Positions 48,399 through 57,040 of a DNA stretch of 64,000 nucleotides are shown here, piece after piece; position 1 is the first letter of the stretch; each line of letters starts with the position of its first letter. The stretch lies in the NCBI RefSeq assembly GCF_030818955.1, contig NZ_JAUTBF010000001.1:2418001-2482000 (forward strand), read 5' to 3'. The notes under the pieces were generated by a model. The model saw only the letters and a program-made list of their open reading frames with translations, searched no databases and was not told the DNA's origin. The DNA is from Microbacterium trichothecenolyticum (GTDB taxonomy: Bacteria; Actinomycetota; Actinomycetes; Actinomycetales; Microbacteriaceae). A program made the position numbers and the translations under genes.

Positions 48399-51223
48399 AG
48401 TTCCACATCAACGGCTCCCCCGTCGACGCGGAGCCGCGACCCGGCCAGTGCGCGCGCACCCTGCTGCGCGAGACGGGGCACGTCGAGGTGAAGAAGGGGT
48501 GCGACGCGGGCGACTGCGGTGCGTGCTCGGTACTCATCGACGGCTCGCCGACCCACTCGTGCATCGTTCCCGCGGTGCGCCTGGAAGGCCGCTCGGTCAC
48601 GACGGCCGCGGGGCTCGCCCCCGGCGACGCCCTGCACCCGGTGCAGGAGGCACTGGCCACCGGCTTCGGGTTCCAGTGCGGTTTCTGCACCCCGGGCATG
48701 AGCGTCACGGCATCCACGCTCACCGCCGACGACCTCCCCGACCTCGACCGCCGCATGAAGGGCAACCTCTGCCGGTGCACGGGCTACCGCCCGATCCGCG
48801 AGGCGATCCGCTCGGCCGTCCTGGGGCCGGTGCGCGAGACCGGTCCCGCGGCGCACACCTGCACCGACCACCCGGGCGCGGGCGGGTGCGGCGGCGGCGC
48901 AGCGGCATCCCGTGGCGACGGCCGCGTCGGCACCTCGGTCGCGCCCGAGGCAGCACGCCGCGTCGTGCAGGGCCGCGAGCCCTACACCTTCGACGATCCC
49001 GTCTCCGGCGGCCCGCCGCTGGTGCTGCGCGTCGTGACCTCGCCCCACGCGCACGCCCGCGTCGTCTCGATCGACACCGCCGCGGCCCTCGCGATCCCCG
49101 GCGTCGTGGCCGTGTTCACGCACGAAGACGTTCCCGACGTGCGTTACTCGACGGGGCGGCACGAGCACCGCACCGACGACCCCGACGACACGCGCATGCT
49201 CGACGACGTCGTGCGCTTCATCGGCCAGCGCGTGGTCGCGGTGGTCGGCGAGACAGCCGAGGCGGCGGATGCCGGGTGCCGAGCGATCACGATCGAATAC
49301 GACGTGCTGCCCGCCGTCTTCGACCCCGAAGAGGCACGTCGGCCCGGAGCGCCGCTGCTGCACCCCGACCGCACGCCCGAGGAGCGGGTGATGGATGCCG
49401 GACGCAACGTCGTCGCGGGCTTTCACACCGGCCACGGCGGCGACATCGACGCGGCCCTCGCCGCCAGCGACGTCACCGTCTCGGGCGAGTGGCGGACGGC
49501 GCGCGTGACGCACGCGGCGCTCGAGACGCACGGAGCGATCGGCTGGCTCGACGACGAGGGACGCCTCGTGATCCGTTCGTCGACCCAGGTTCCCTTCCTC
49601 ACCCGCGACGAGCTGGCCCACATCTTCGGCCGGGAGCGGGAGAGCATCCGCGTCTACGCCAACCGCGTCGGTGGGGGCTTCGGCGGCAAGCAGGAGATCT
49701 TCACCGAAGACCTCACCGCGCTGGCGGTGCTGAAGATCGGCCGCCCCGTGGCGTTCGAGTTCGCACGCACCGATCAGTTCGTGCGCGCGTCCCTCCGACA
49801 TCCGATGCGCGTGCGCGTGACATTGGGGGCGGATGCCGGGGGCACGCTGACCGCGATGAAGCTCGACGTGCTGAGCGACACCGGGGCGTACGGCAACCAC
49901 GCGATCGGTGTGCTGTTCCACTCGTGCGCGGAGTCGACGACGCTGTACCGCGTGCCGACGAAATGGATCGACGCCGAGGCGGTGTACACGAACAACCCGC
50001 CGTCGGGCGCGTTCCGCGGCTACGGTTTGGGCCAGGTGGTGTTCGCCGTCGAGTCCGCCCTGGACGTCCTCGCCGACAAGCTCGACATCGACCCGTTCGA
50101 CCTGCGCCGCCGCAACGCGGTGAAAGAGGGCGATGCCCTGCACCCCGACGACGACGAGAAGTACGAGGAAGACCTGATCTGGGGCAGCTACGGCTTCGAC
50201 CAGTGCCTCGATCTCGCGCAAGACGCCCTACGCCGCGGCAACGGCGTCCAGGCCCCCGCGGGCTGGGTCGTGGGCGAGGGCATGGCGGCCGCGATGATCG
50301 CGACGATGGCCCCGCGGGGCCACATCGCGCACACCACCGCCACCCTGCGCCGCGACGGCACCTACCTGTTGCGCGTCGGCACCGCCGAGTTCGGCAACGG
50401 CACCTCGACCGTGCACCGCCAGATCGCCGCGACCGTGCTCGACGCGACGCCCGAGCGTCTGGAGCTGTGGGCCGCCGACACCGACGCCGTGCGCCACGAC
50501 ACCGGCGCGTTCGCCTCGGCCGGCACCACCGTCGCGGGCAAGGCCCTGCACGCCGCGTGCACCGTGCTGCGGCGGCGGATGACGACCGTCGCCGCGGAGC
50601 TCGTGGGCGGCGATGCCGGGAGCGCCGAGCTCGTGGCATCCGGAGTCCGTGTGGGCGACGAGACCGTCACGTGGGAGCGGATCGTCGCGGCCTCGCCCGC
50701 CGACCACGTCGACGCCGAGGGGCTCACCGCCGACGGCGCCGAGTTCGGCGACGTGCGCTCGCTCGCCTTCAACGTGCACGCGGTGCGCGTGGCCGTCGAC
50801 CCCGAGACGGGCACGGTGAAGGTGCTGCAATCGATCCAGGCCGCCGACGCCGGCGTGGTGATCAACCCCGCCCAGTGCCGCGGGCAGATCGAAGGCGGCG
50901 CGGCGCAGGCGCTCGGCGGTGCTCTGTACGAAGAGGTGTACCTCGAAGACGGCGTCGTGAAGAACCCGGTGTTCCGCACGTACCGGGTCCCGCAGTTCGC
51001 CGACGTCCCCGACACCGAGGTGTACTTCGCCGAGACCGACGACACGGTCGGTCCGTTCGGGGCGAAGTCCATGAGCGAATCGCCGTACAACCCCGTGGGC
51101 GCGGCGATCGGCAACGCGGTGTCCCGTGCCCTCGGGCGCCGCGGCTACGAGCTGCCGTTCTCGCGTGACCGCGTGTGGCGTCTGGCGGCGAGCGTCGAAA
51201 GCGGCACGCCCGCTACCGTGTGA
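48395..51223 (+). CDS. Xanthine dehydrogenase-family enzyme, fused 2Fe-2S and molybdopterin subunits
   Basis: A 942-residue chain. Residues 1 to about 150 are the Fe-S subunit: plant-type cluster Cys36, 41, 44, 56 and the CO-dehydrogenase-type cluster Cys95, 98, 126, 128 (GFCTPGM, CRCTGY). A Gly/Ala-rich linker with extra Cys and His (about 150-190) leads to the Mo subunit: FVRASLRHPMR, NRVGGGFGGKQEIF, PSGAFRGYGLGQ and the active-site Glu region FGAKSMSESPYNPVGAAIGNAV. The usual order is separate genes or FeS-FAD-Mo in one chain; here FAD is separate. Likely substrate is a purine such as hypoxanthine or xanthine, given the deaminases and importer downstream. Confidence 0.9.
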   Translation: MKFHINGSPVDAEPRPGQCARTLLRETGHVEVKKGCDAGDCGACSVLIDGSPTHSCIVPAVRLEGRSVTTAAGLAPGDALHPVQEALATGFGFQCGFCTPGMSVTASTLTADDLPDLDRRMKGNLCRCTGYRPIREAIRSAVLGPVRETGPAAHTCTDHPGAGGCGGGAAASRGDGRVGTSVAPEAARRVVQGREPYTFDDPVSGGPPLVLRVVTSPHAHARVVSIDTAAALAIPGVVAVFTHEDVPDVRYSTGRHEHRTDDPDDTRMLDDVVRFIGQRVVAVVGETAEAADAGCRAITIEYDVLPAVFDPEEARRPGAPLLHPDRTPEERVMDAGRNVVAGFHTGHGGDIDAALAASDVTVSGEWRTARVTHAALETHGAIGWLDDEGRLVIRSSTQVPFLTRDELAHIFGRERESIRVYANRVGGGFGGKQEIFTEDLTALAVLKIGRPVAFEFARTDQFVRASLRHPMRVRVTLGADAGGTLTAMKLDVLSDTGAYGNHAIGVLFHSCAESTTLYRVPTKWIDAEAVYTNNPPSGAFRGYGLGQVVFAVESALDVLADKLDIDPFDLRRRNAVKEGDALHPDDDEKYEEDLIWGSYGFDQCLDLAQDALRRGNGVQAPAGWVVGEGMAAAMIATMAPRGHIAHTTATLRRDGTYLLRVGTAEFGNGTSTVHRQIAATVLDATPERLELWAADTDAVRHDTGAFASAGTTVAGKALHAACTVLRRRMTTVAAELVGGDAGSAELVASGVRVGDETVTWERIVAASPADHVDAEGLTADGAEFGDVRSLAFNVHAVRVAVDPETGTVKVLQSIQAADAGVVINPAQCRGQIEGGAAQALGGALYEEVYLEDGVVKNPVFRTYRVPQFADVPDTEVYFAETDDTVGPFGAKSMSESPYNPVGAAIGNAVSRALGRRGYELPFSRDRVWRLAASVESGTPATV

Positions 51224-51259
51224 GCCACGACCCCGCTCCGCGTCCATCGAAAGGCTGAC

Positions 51260-52030
51260 GTGACCGCATTCCTGCCCCTGCCCGGGCCGCGCGCCGAGGG
51301 CGAGGGCCTCCGGGTACAGCACGGGCTGCTGCGGTACGTGCGCGAGGCCGCGGCATCCGGTTCGCCCCTTCCGGGCGAGCTCGACCTCACCGCACGGTTG
51401 GCGTGCACGCGTCAGCAGCTGCGGCGCGCGATGGCGGCGTTGGAGGCCCAGGGGATCGTGCGACGACGCCAGGGCTCGGTCACCACCGTCGATCCGATCG
51501 CCCTGCGCCTCAGCGTGCGATTGGAGGAGCAGTTCGAACACACCGAGCTGCTCGACCGGCTGGGCTACCGCTCCGAGGTCGAGACCCTCACGATCGGCCA
51601 GGTCGAGCTCGGGGCCGAGTCGGGGGCGGCGATGGAGCTGGCGCCGAGCTCTCCGGCGCTGGCCGTGCGCAAGCGCTGGCGGGCCGACGGCACGGTGGCG
51701 ATGATCGCGGATGACGTGGTGCCGCTCGAGGGCGGCATGCCCGACGACCCCGAAGAGTCTGTGTTCAGCGTCGCCGCGCGCGTATGGGGAGAACCGGTCA
51801 TCTGGGAGGTCGCCACTCCCGGGGTCTCGACTCTGGGGCCGGAACTGGCCGAGCTCTTCGAGCGGCCGACGGGCACGCCGGTCCTGACCCTGGAGGTGAT
51901 CGGCATCGGCGCCAGCGGCCGGCGCCTGCTGCACAGTCTCGAGTACCACGATCCGACACTGGTGTCGTACTCGTTGGTGCGTACGGTGCGACCGCCGTGG
52001 GGCGGCGCGGCGCGGCCGCCGCGTGCCTAG
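51260..52030 (+). CDS. GntR-family regulator, HutC/UTRA type
   Basis: A 256-residue protein: an N-terminal winged helix (LPGELDLTARLACTRQQLRRAMAALEAQGIVRRRQGSVTTV) and a UTRA-like ligand domain (ALAVRKRWRADGTVAMIADDVVPLEGG, RRLLHSLEYHDPTLVSYSLVRTVRP). GAAAGG precedes GTG 51260. It follows the molybdoenzyme gene by 36 bases and is the natural candidate to bind the two CTTGT-NN-ACAAG sites at 52548 and 52653. Confidence 0.85.
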   Translation: MTAFLPLPGPRAEGEGLRVQHGLLRYVREAAASGSPLPGELDLTARLACTRQQLRRAMAALEAQGIVRRRQGSVTTVDPIALRLSVRLEEQFEHTELLDRLGYRSEVETLTIGQVELGAESGAAMELAPSSPALAVRKRWRADGTVAMIADDVVPLEGGMPDDPEESVFSVAARVWGEPVIWEVATPGVSTLGPELAELFERPTGTPVLTLEVIGIGASGRRLLHSLEYHDPTLVSYSLVRTVRPPWGGAARPPRA

Positions 52031-52037
52031 GAGGGCC

Positions 52038-52538
52038 TCAGGCCCAGAACCCCTCGTGCGCCCGGGCGGCCTCGTCTTCCAGCAGGGGACCGACGACCTC
52101 GATGCGCCGCTGACCGCGGGCGAACACCTCGCGGCACGGCAGCGAGAAGGTCGGGTTCTCGGGGTGGTCGCCGGTCAACACGAGAAGGCGTTGCTCTGAC
52201 AGGGCGTAGACCACGCGGTCGATTCCGCACCAGTACGCCGCGCCCGCGCACATGGCACAGGGCTCGGCGCTGGTGAACAGCGTGGTTCCCGCCATCGCGT
52301 CGGGTCCCAGCGCCCGGAAGGCTGCGGCGACGGCGCGCAGTTCGGCATGCTGTGTGGGGTCGCCGTCCGGGGGGAGCGAGTTGTTGCCGGCGGAGCTGAC
52401 GACCTCGCCCGACGCGGTGGTCACGAGGGATCCGAACGGGTGCGCGCCAGCGGCGCGGGAGCGCTCCGCGACGTCGATGCTCTCACGCAGGAGGGCGAGG
52501 TCCGCGGGTGGGAGCGAGGGGCCGACATCGATCGTCAA
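52038..52538 (-). CDS. Nucleoside/guanine deaminase-like zinc enzyme (CDA fold)
   Basis: A 166-residue deaminase with zinc motifs HAE (TQHAELRAV) and PCAMC (TSAEPCAMCAGAAYWCGIDRVVYAL), as in guanine and tRNA-type deaminases. TTG 52538 is chosen because AAGGAG lies 6 bases upstream; longer in-frame starts extend into the operator region. It would release ammonia from guanine or a similar base. The ribosome site overlaps the palindrome at 52548-52559. Confidence 0.85.
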   Translation of the reverse strand: MTIDVGPSLPPADLALLRESIDVAERSRAAGAHPFGSLVTTASGEVVSSAGNNSLPPDGDPTQHAELRAVAAAFRALGPDAMAGTTLFTSAEPCAMCAGAAYWCGIDRVVYALSEQRLLVLTGDHPENPTFSLPCREVFARGQRRIEVVGPLLEDEAARAHEGFWA

Positions 52539-52547
52539 GACGGTCTC

Positions 52548-52559
52548 CTTGTGAACAAG
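52548..52559. promoter_or_regulatory. GntR-type operator candidate, copy 1
   Basis: Perfect palindrome CTTGT-GA-ACAAG overlapping the ribosome binding site of the deaminase gene. The same half-sites recur at 52653-52664 in the same divergent region. Confidence 0.65.
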
Positions 52560-52652
52560 TGCTACGAAGAATTTGAGCACCGCGAGGGGTTCTCCCAGAA
52601 TCATGCCTGAGCATTTCCCTGAAGTTACGGATTGCGAAAGGTCCTGCATCAG

Positions 52653-52664
52653 CTTGTCAACAAG
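52653..52664. promoter_or_regulatory. GntR-type operator candidate, copy 2
   Basis: Perfect palindrome CTTGT-CA-ACAAG, 48 bases upstream of the adenosine deaminase start. With copy 1 it frames the divergent promoters of the deaminase and the adenosine deaminase/importer operon. Confidence 0.65.
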
Positions 52665-52711
52665 TGACGTTTGATAGCTAACCTTCGAGGCGACCCGAAC
52701 GAAAGATCTCC

Positions 52712-53830
52712 ATGCTCACAGACCCCTCGCCCACGCGCATCGACGAGGCGACGATCCGCGCACTCCCCAAAGCGGAAGTCCACGTGCACCTGGAGGGGAC
52801 CTTCGCGCTCGCGGACATCCTATTTCTCGCGAAAGAGAACGGCGAGTACCTGCCCGGCCCTGCCGCAACGCTCTTCGACATCACCACCCACGACGCCTTC
52901 GCCGCGCCCGCGGTCAGCACCGGCGGCGGGGCGGGTGCCGGAGCCGCCGGGCTGAGCGGGTTCCTCCGGTTCCTCGACTGGCAGTGCGGACTCGTCCGCA
53001 CCCCGGCCCAGGCGGCCCGCGTGGCGTACGCCTTCGCCGCCCGGCAGAGCGCGTCGGGCGTGCGCTACTCCGACGTCATCGTCAACCCGACACACTGGAA
53101 CGCCTGGCGGGGCCGCGAGATCGCCCTCATGCGCGCCCTCTCGGCCGGGTTCGACGAAGCCGAGCAAGACGGCCTGTGCGCCGTCGGCATCGCCTACTCG
53201 CTGCTGCGCAGCCAGTCCGCCGCCTCGGCGGTCGACGCGGTGGCCACCCTCGCCTCCGCCCGACCCGGCCATGTCGTGGCCATCTCGGTCGACGGTGACG
53301 AGAAGGTGACCGGACGCACCGGCGAGAAGTTCCACGAGGCGTTCCGGCTGGCCCGCGCGACGGGTTTCCGCCGCACCGTCCACGCGGGCGAGTCCAGCGG
53401 TCCCGACGGCGTGTGGGACGCGCTCGACCTGCTCTTCGCCGAGCGCATCGATCACGGCGTGCGTGCGGTCGAGGACCCGGCGCTGCTCGCGCGCCTCGCG
53501 GCGGACGGGATCAGCCTCGGCGTCTGCCCCCGCTCGAACCTGACCCTCGGCATCTACCGTTCGTGGGACGAGCATCCCCTGCCGCGACTCCTCGCCGCCG
53601 GGGTCGAGGTCACACTGAACACCGACGATCCCGCCCCCCTGGGGTCGTGCCTCGAGGCCGACTGGGCGGTGACGGCCGAACAGTTCGGCTTCGACGAGGC
53701 CACCATGATCGGCTTCGCCGCGCGTTCGATCGAGGCCTCGTTCGCCGACGACGACCGCAAGGCCGCGCTGCGGTCGGAGCTGGCGGCGGTCGTCGACGAG
53801 CGCTCGCGCACGGGGGCACTGTCGTCATGA
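52712..53830 (+). CDS. add: Adenosine deaminase
   Basis: A 372-residue TIM-barrel zinc enzyme with all key motifs: VHVHLEG (His24, His26), RRTVHAGESSGPDGVWDAL, ERIDHGVRA and NTDDPAPLGS. It converts adenosine to inosine plus ammonia; related members deaminate adenine or modified nucleosides. ATG 52712 follows GAAAG. It overlaps the next gene by ATGA and heads the nucleoside uptake operon. Confidence 0.92.
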   Translation: MLTDPSPTRIDEATIRALPKAEVHVHLEGTFALADILFLAKENGEYLPGPAATLFDITTHDAFAAPAVSTGGGAGAGAAGLSGFLRFLDWQCGLVRTPAQAARVAYAFAARQSASGVRYSDVIVNPTHWNAWRGREIALMRALSAGFDEAEQDGLCAVGIAYSLLRSQSAASAVDAVATLASARPGHVVAISVDGDEKVTGRTGEKFHEAFRLARATGFRRTVHAGESSGPDGVWDALDLLFAERIDHGVRAVEDPALLARLAADGISLGVCPRSNLTLGIYRSWDEHPLPRLLAAGVEVTLNTDDPAPLGSCLEADWAVTAEQFGFDEATMIGFAARSIEASFADDDRKAALRSELAAVVDERSRTGALSS

Positions 53831-54456
53831 TCCGGTTGCGCCTGTCCCTCACCCTCGCCGCTGTCGGCGTGGTGCTGGCGGGCGCGTGCGGAGCGGCCGT
53901 CGCCACCGCCCAGGTGCGCGAACCCGCCACGATCCCCCTCGCTCCCGTGGTCGCGGCCTGGCCGACCGGCTTCGTGGCCGAGGGGATGAAGTCGGAACCC
54001 CTTTACACCGAGCACATCCGCATCGAACGCGACGGCGACGACCTGCGCCTGCGCATCGAGGTCGTCGGACAGGGTGACGAGCCGTTCGGAACGCAGGAGG
54101 GCGCGGTACACGTCGGTGCCGACGGAACCGTGGCCTGGTCGTCCGGCTGCCCGAAGGACCCCGCCACGTGCGCGGACGACACGCAGCTGCGAGGGTTCCT
54201 GACCACCGCCGCCCTCCTCGCTCTCGCACGCACCGACCGGCTGCCGCACGACGGCGTGGTGCGAGAGGTGCACGCAACGCCCGCCGTGTGCGTCGACGAT
54301 GCTGCGCTCCACCCCGACGCGCCCCCGGCGGTCGTGCGCCTCGATCCCTGCTTCGATCTCGCCACCGGCGCCGTGCTCGCGCACTGGTCGCCCGACAGCG
54401 CCGCCTTCGTCGGTGCGACCCTCGCCCCCGGCTTCACCGTCGAATCCCGTCCCTGA
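53827..54456 (+). CDS. Exported protein of unknown function
   Basis: A 209-residue protein with a clear N-terminal hydrophobic signal (MIRLRLSLTLAAVGVVLAGACGAAVA); Cys22 has only a weak lipobox (AGAC). The mature part has WPTGFVAEGMKSEPLYTEHIRIERDGDDLRLRIEVVG and two Cys pairs (CPKDPATC; CVDDAALHPDAPPAVVRLDPC) that could form disulfides. Start ATG 53827 overlaps the adenosine deaminase stop. Placed between a cytoplasmic deaminase and a binding lipoprotein, it may aid substrate capture; no family recognised. Confidence 0.75.
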   Translation: MIRLRLSLTLAAVGVVLAGACGAAVATAQVREPATIPLAPVVAAWPTGFVAEGMKSEPLYTEHIRIERDGDDLRLRIEVVGQGDEPFGTQEGAVHVGADGTVAWSSGCPKDPATCADDTQLRGFLTTAALLALARTDRLPHDGVVREVHATPAVCVDDAALHPDAPPAVVRLDPCFDLATGAVLAHWSPDSAAFVGATLAPGFTVESRP

Positions 54457-54497
54457 CCATTCCTGCACCCGACACCACCCGACCCGAAAGGCCGTCC

Positions 54498-55511
54498 ATG
54501 CGTATCCGTCCTGCTCTCCTCGCCGTGCTCGCCGCCGGCGCCCTCACCCTCGCCGGATGCTCCGGCGGAGGCTCCGCCTCGTCGACCGCGTCCAGCGGAG
54601 GAGGCGATGACGTCATCCGCGTCGGCGCCCTCACGCCGGGCAACGCGAACGACGGCGCCTTCAACCAGGCTCTCGCCGACGCGCTGAAGAAGCTCCAGGA
54701 CGAGGGTGAGATCACCTATCAGCTGCGCGAGGGCATGGCCGACCCTGCCACGAGCGAGCCGGTGGTCGCCGACTTCGCCAGCCAGGGCGTCGATCTCGTC
54801 ATCGGCCACGGCATCGAGCTCGGGGATGCCATCTTCTCGGTCGCCAAGAACTTCCCCGACGTGCACTTCACCGCCTCGGGCGGCCCCGACATCCTCGACA
54901 AGTACACCGACAACGTCGAGACGTGGACCTACGACTCGGCCCAGGTCGGCTACCTCTCGGGCTACATCGCCGGTTCCACCGGTGCCACACCGATCGGCCG
55001 CGTCGAGAGCATGGAGCTCGACTTCGTCAAGGCCACCGACTCGTTCTTCCAGCAGGGCCTGACCGCCGCGAACCCCTCGGCCTCGCTGCTGCCCGTGGTC
55101 TACGCCGGCAGCTTCGACGACGCCGAGGCCGCCGCCTCCGCGACCACCGGCCTGATCAGCCAGGGCGCTCAGCTCGTGTACACGACCGGTGACGGAATCG
55201 CCGCCGGCGTGGGCGCCGCCGCCTCCACAGCGGGCAAACTGTCGGTCGGGGTCTCCCCCGCCGCCGGCTCCGAGGCGCTGAAGACCAACGTCTCGACCGT
55301 CGACATCGACATGTACCCGATCGTGAAGGGCTGGGTCGACGAGGTGAAGGCGAAGAAGTTCGGCGGCAAGAGCGTCACCTCCACGCTCGCCAACGGGGGG
55401 ATCGTGTACCAGGACATCAACACGGTGGGCGGTGCGGTCCCGGCCGATGTGGCGACCAAGGTGAAGGACCTGGTGACGGGGATCTCCGACGGAAGCGTGA
55501 CCGTTCCGTGA
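54498..55511 (+). CDS. BMP-family nucleoside-binding lipoprotein
   Basis: A 337-residue lipoprotein: signal peptide with LAGC (Cys21), Ser/Gly linker, then the BMP/PnrA fold (VGALTPGNANDGAFNQALADALKKL, GVDLVIGHGIELGDAIFSVAKNFPDVHFTASGG, AQVGYLSGYIAGSTG). Family members bind purine nucleosides for ABC import. GAAAGG lies upstream of ATG 54498. Its permeases and ATPase follow. Confidence 0.92.
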   Translation: MRIRPALLAVLAAGALTLAGCSGGGSASSTASSGGGDDVIRVGALTPGNANDGAFNQALADALKKLQDEGEITYQLREGMADPATSEPVVADFASQGVDLVIGHGIELGDAIFSVAKNFPDVHFTASGGPDILDKYTDNVETWTYDSAQVGYLSGYIAGSTGATPIGRVESMELDFVKATDSFFQQGLTAANPSASLLPVVYAGSFDDAEAAASATTGLISQGAQLVYTTGDGIAAGVGAAASTAGKLSVGVSPAAGSEALKTNVSTVDIDMYPIVKGWVDEVKAKKFGGKSVTSTLANGGIVYQDINTVGGAVPADVATKVKDLVTGISDGSVTVP

Positions 55512-57040
55512 CGAAGGCCCATGCGCGGACCGATCGGGCGCTCGTCGCCCGGTCGGTCTCGCGCCGTTTCGGCGCCGTCCAGGCGCTCGACGATGTCGAC
55601 TTCGAGGTGCGCGCGGGCGCGGTGCACGCCCTGGTCGGCGAGAACGGCGCGGGCAAGTCCACCCTCGCGAAGATCCTCGCGGGCGTCGACAGACCGGATG
55701 CCGGGACCCTGACGCTCGGGGGCGAACCCTACGCGCCGCGCGATCGCGCCGACGGCCGCATCCGCGGCGTCGACCTCGTGCCGCAGCAGCTCAGCCTCGT
55801 CGGCGAGCTCACGCTCGTCGAGAACCTCCTCCTCGCGGGTCGCCGCCGCCTCCTGCGTCGCCGTGCGGCCCGCGCGAGTCTCGTCGCCACCCTGGAGCGT
55901 GCGGGGGTGAGCGTCGACCTCGACGTTCCCACCGCACGTCTCAGCCAGGCGCACCGGCAGCTCGGCGAGATCGTGGTCGCTCTGGCCGAGGGGGCGACGA
56001 CCCTGATCCTCGACGAGCCGACGGCCAGCCTCGGCCCCGTCGAGGTCGGCGGACTGTTCGATCATCTGCGGGCCCTGTGCGACCTCGGTACGGCCGTGGT
56101 CCTCATCACGCACCGTCTCGACGAGGTGCGGGCGGTCGCCGACGACGTGACGGTGCTCTCGCATGGCCGCCGGGTGCACGCCGGCCCCGCCCGGGGACTC
56201 GAACCGGCCGCGATCGCCACGCTGATGGTCGGAGAACTGCCGGCCCCCGCGACACGCGCCCCGCGGGCCCCCGGCGAGATCGTCGTCGACCTGCGGGGCG
56301 TCTCCGCCGCGACCGACGCCGGCACCCGCCTCGACGACGTCACGCTCAGTGTCCGTGCCGGAGAGATCGTCGGTGTCGCCGGTGTCGCCGGCAGCGGTCA
56401 GGACGCGCTGCTCGAGGTGCTCGCGGGGCTTCGGGCTCCGGCATCCGGGATCGTCCGCGTCGCTGACGTCGCCGACCCGGACGCCGCACAGCTGCTTGCG
56501 GCGGGGGTCGCCTGGATCCCCGAGGAGCGCTCCGACGCCCTCGTGCCCACGCTCTCGCTCGGCCAGACCCTCGACGTCTACGACGTCGCGCGCGGGGCTG
56601 GCCGCGGGGCTTCCGCCGGCGATGCCGCGGAGCGCCTGCGCGCGTTCGACGTGCGACCGGCCGTGCCGTCGCTCGCCGCAGGGGGCCTCAGCGGCGGCAA
56701 CCAGCAGAAGCTCCTGCTCGCGCGCGAGCTCGGGCGGTCGTGGCCGGGCACCCCCTCGGGCGCCCCGCGCCTCGTGCTCGCCTACGGCCCCTCGCAGGGG
56801 CTCGACCTTCGGGCCGCGCAGGCCGTGCGCGAACGACTGGTGGCGGCGGCCGAAGCGGGTGCCGCGGTGCTCGTCGCCTCGCACGATCTCGAAGAGATCC
56901 GCGACGTCGCCGATCGCGTCGTCGTGCTGTACTCCGGCCGGGTCGTCGCCGACCTCCCCGCTTCCGAGGCCACGACCGCGCGCGTGGGCGCGGCGATGGC
57001 CGGCCTGACCGACCCGCATCCCGCCGAGGACACCGCATGA
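55508..57040 (+). CDS. Nucleoside ABC importer ATPase (two-domain)
   Basis: A 510-residue ATPase with two domains. The first has Walker A GENGAGKST and Walker B TLILDEPTASLG. The second has GVAGSGQDALLEVLAG, the Gln-for-Lys variant usual in this family, and LSGGNQQKLLLARELG. It energises the BMP-linked importer. GTG 55508 overlaps the binding-protein stop; the end overlaps the adenine deaminase start. Confidence 0.9.
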   Translation: MTKAHARTDRALVARSVSRRFGAVQALDDVDFEVRAGAVHALVGENGAGKSTLAKILAGVDRPDAGTLTLGGEPYAPRDRADGRIRGVDLVPQQLSLVGELTLVENLLLAGRRRLLRRRAARASLVATLERAGVSVDLDVPTARLSQAHRQLGEIVVALAEGATTLILDEPTASLGPVEVGGLFDHLRALCDLGTAVVLITHRLDEVRAVADDVTVLSHGRRVHAGPARGLEPAAIATLMVGELPAPATRAPRAPGEIVVDLRGVSAATDAGTRLDDVTLSVRAGEIVGVAGVAGSGQDALLEVLAGLRAPASGIVRVADVADPDAAQLLAAGVAWIPEERSDALVPTLSLGQTLDVYDVARGAGRGASAGDAAERLRAFDVRPAVPSLAAGGLSGGNQQKLLLARELGRSWPGTPSGAPRLVLAYGPSQGLDLRAAQAVRERLVAAAEAGAAVLVASHDLEEIRDVADRVVVLYSGRVVADLPASEATTARVGAAMAGLTDPHPAEDTA

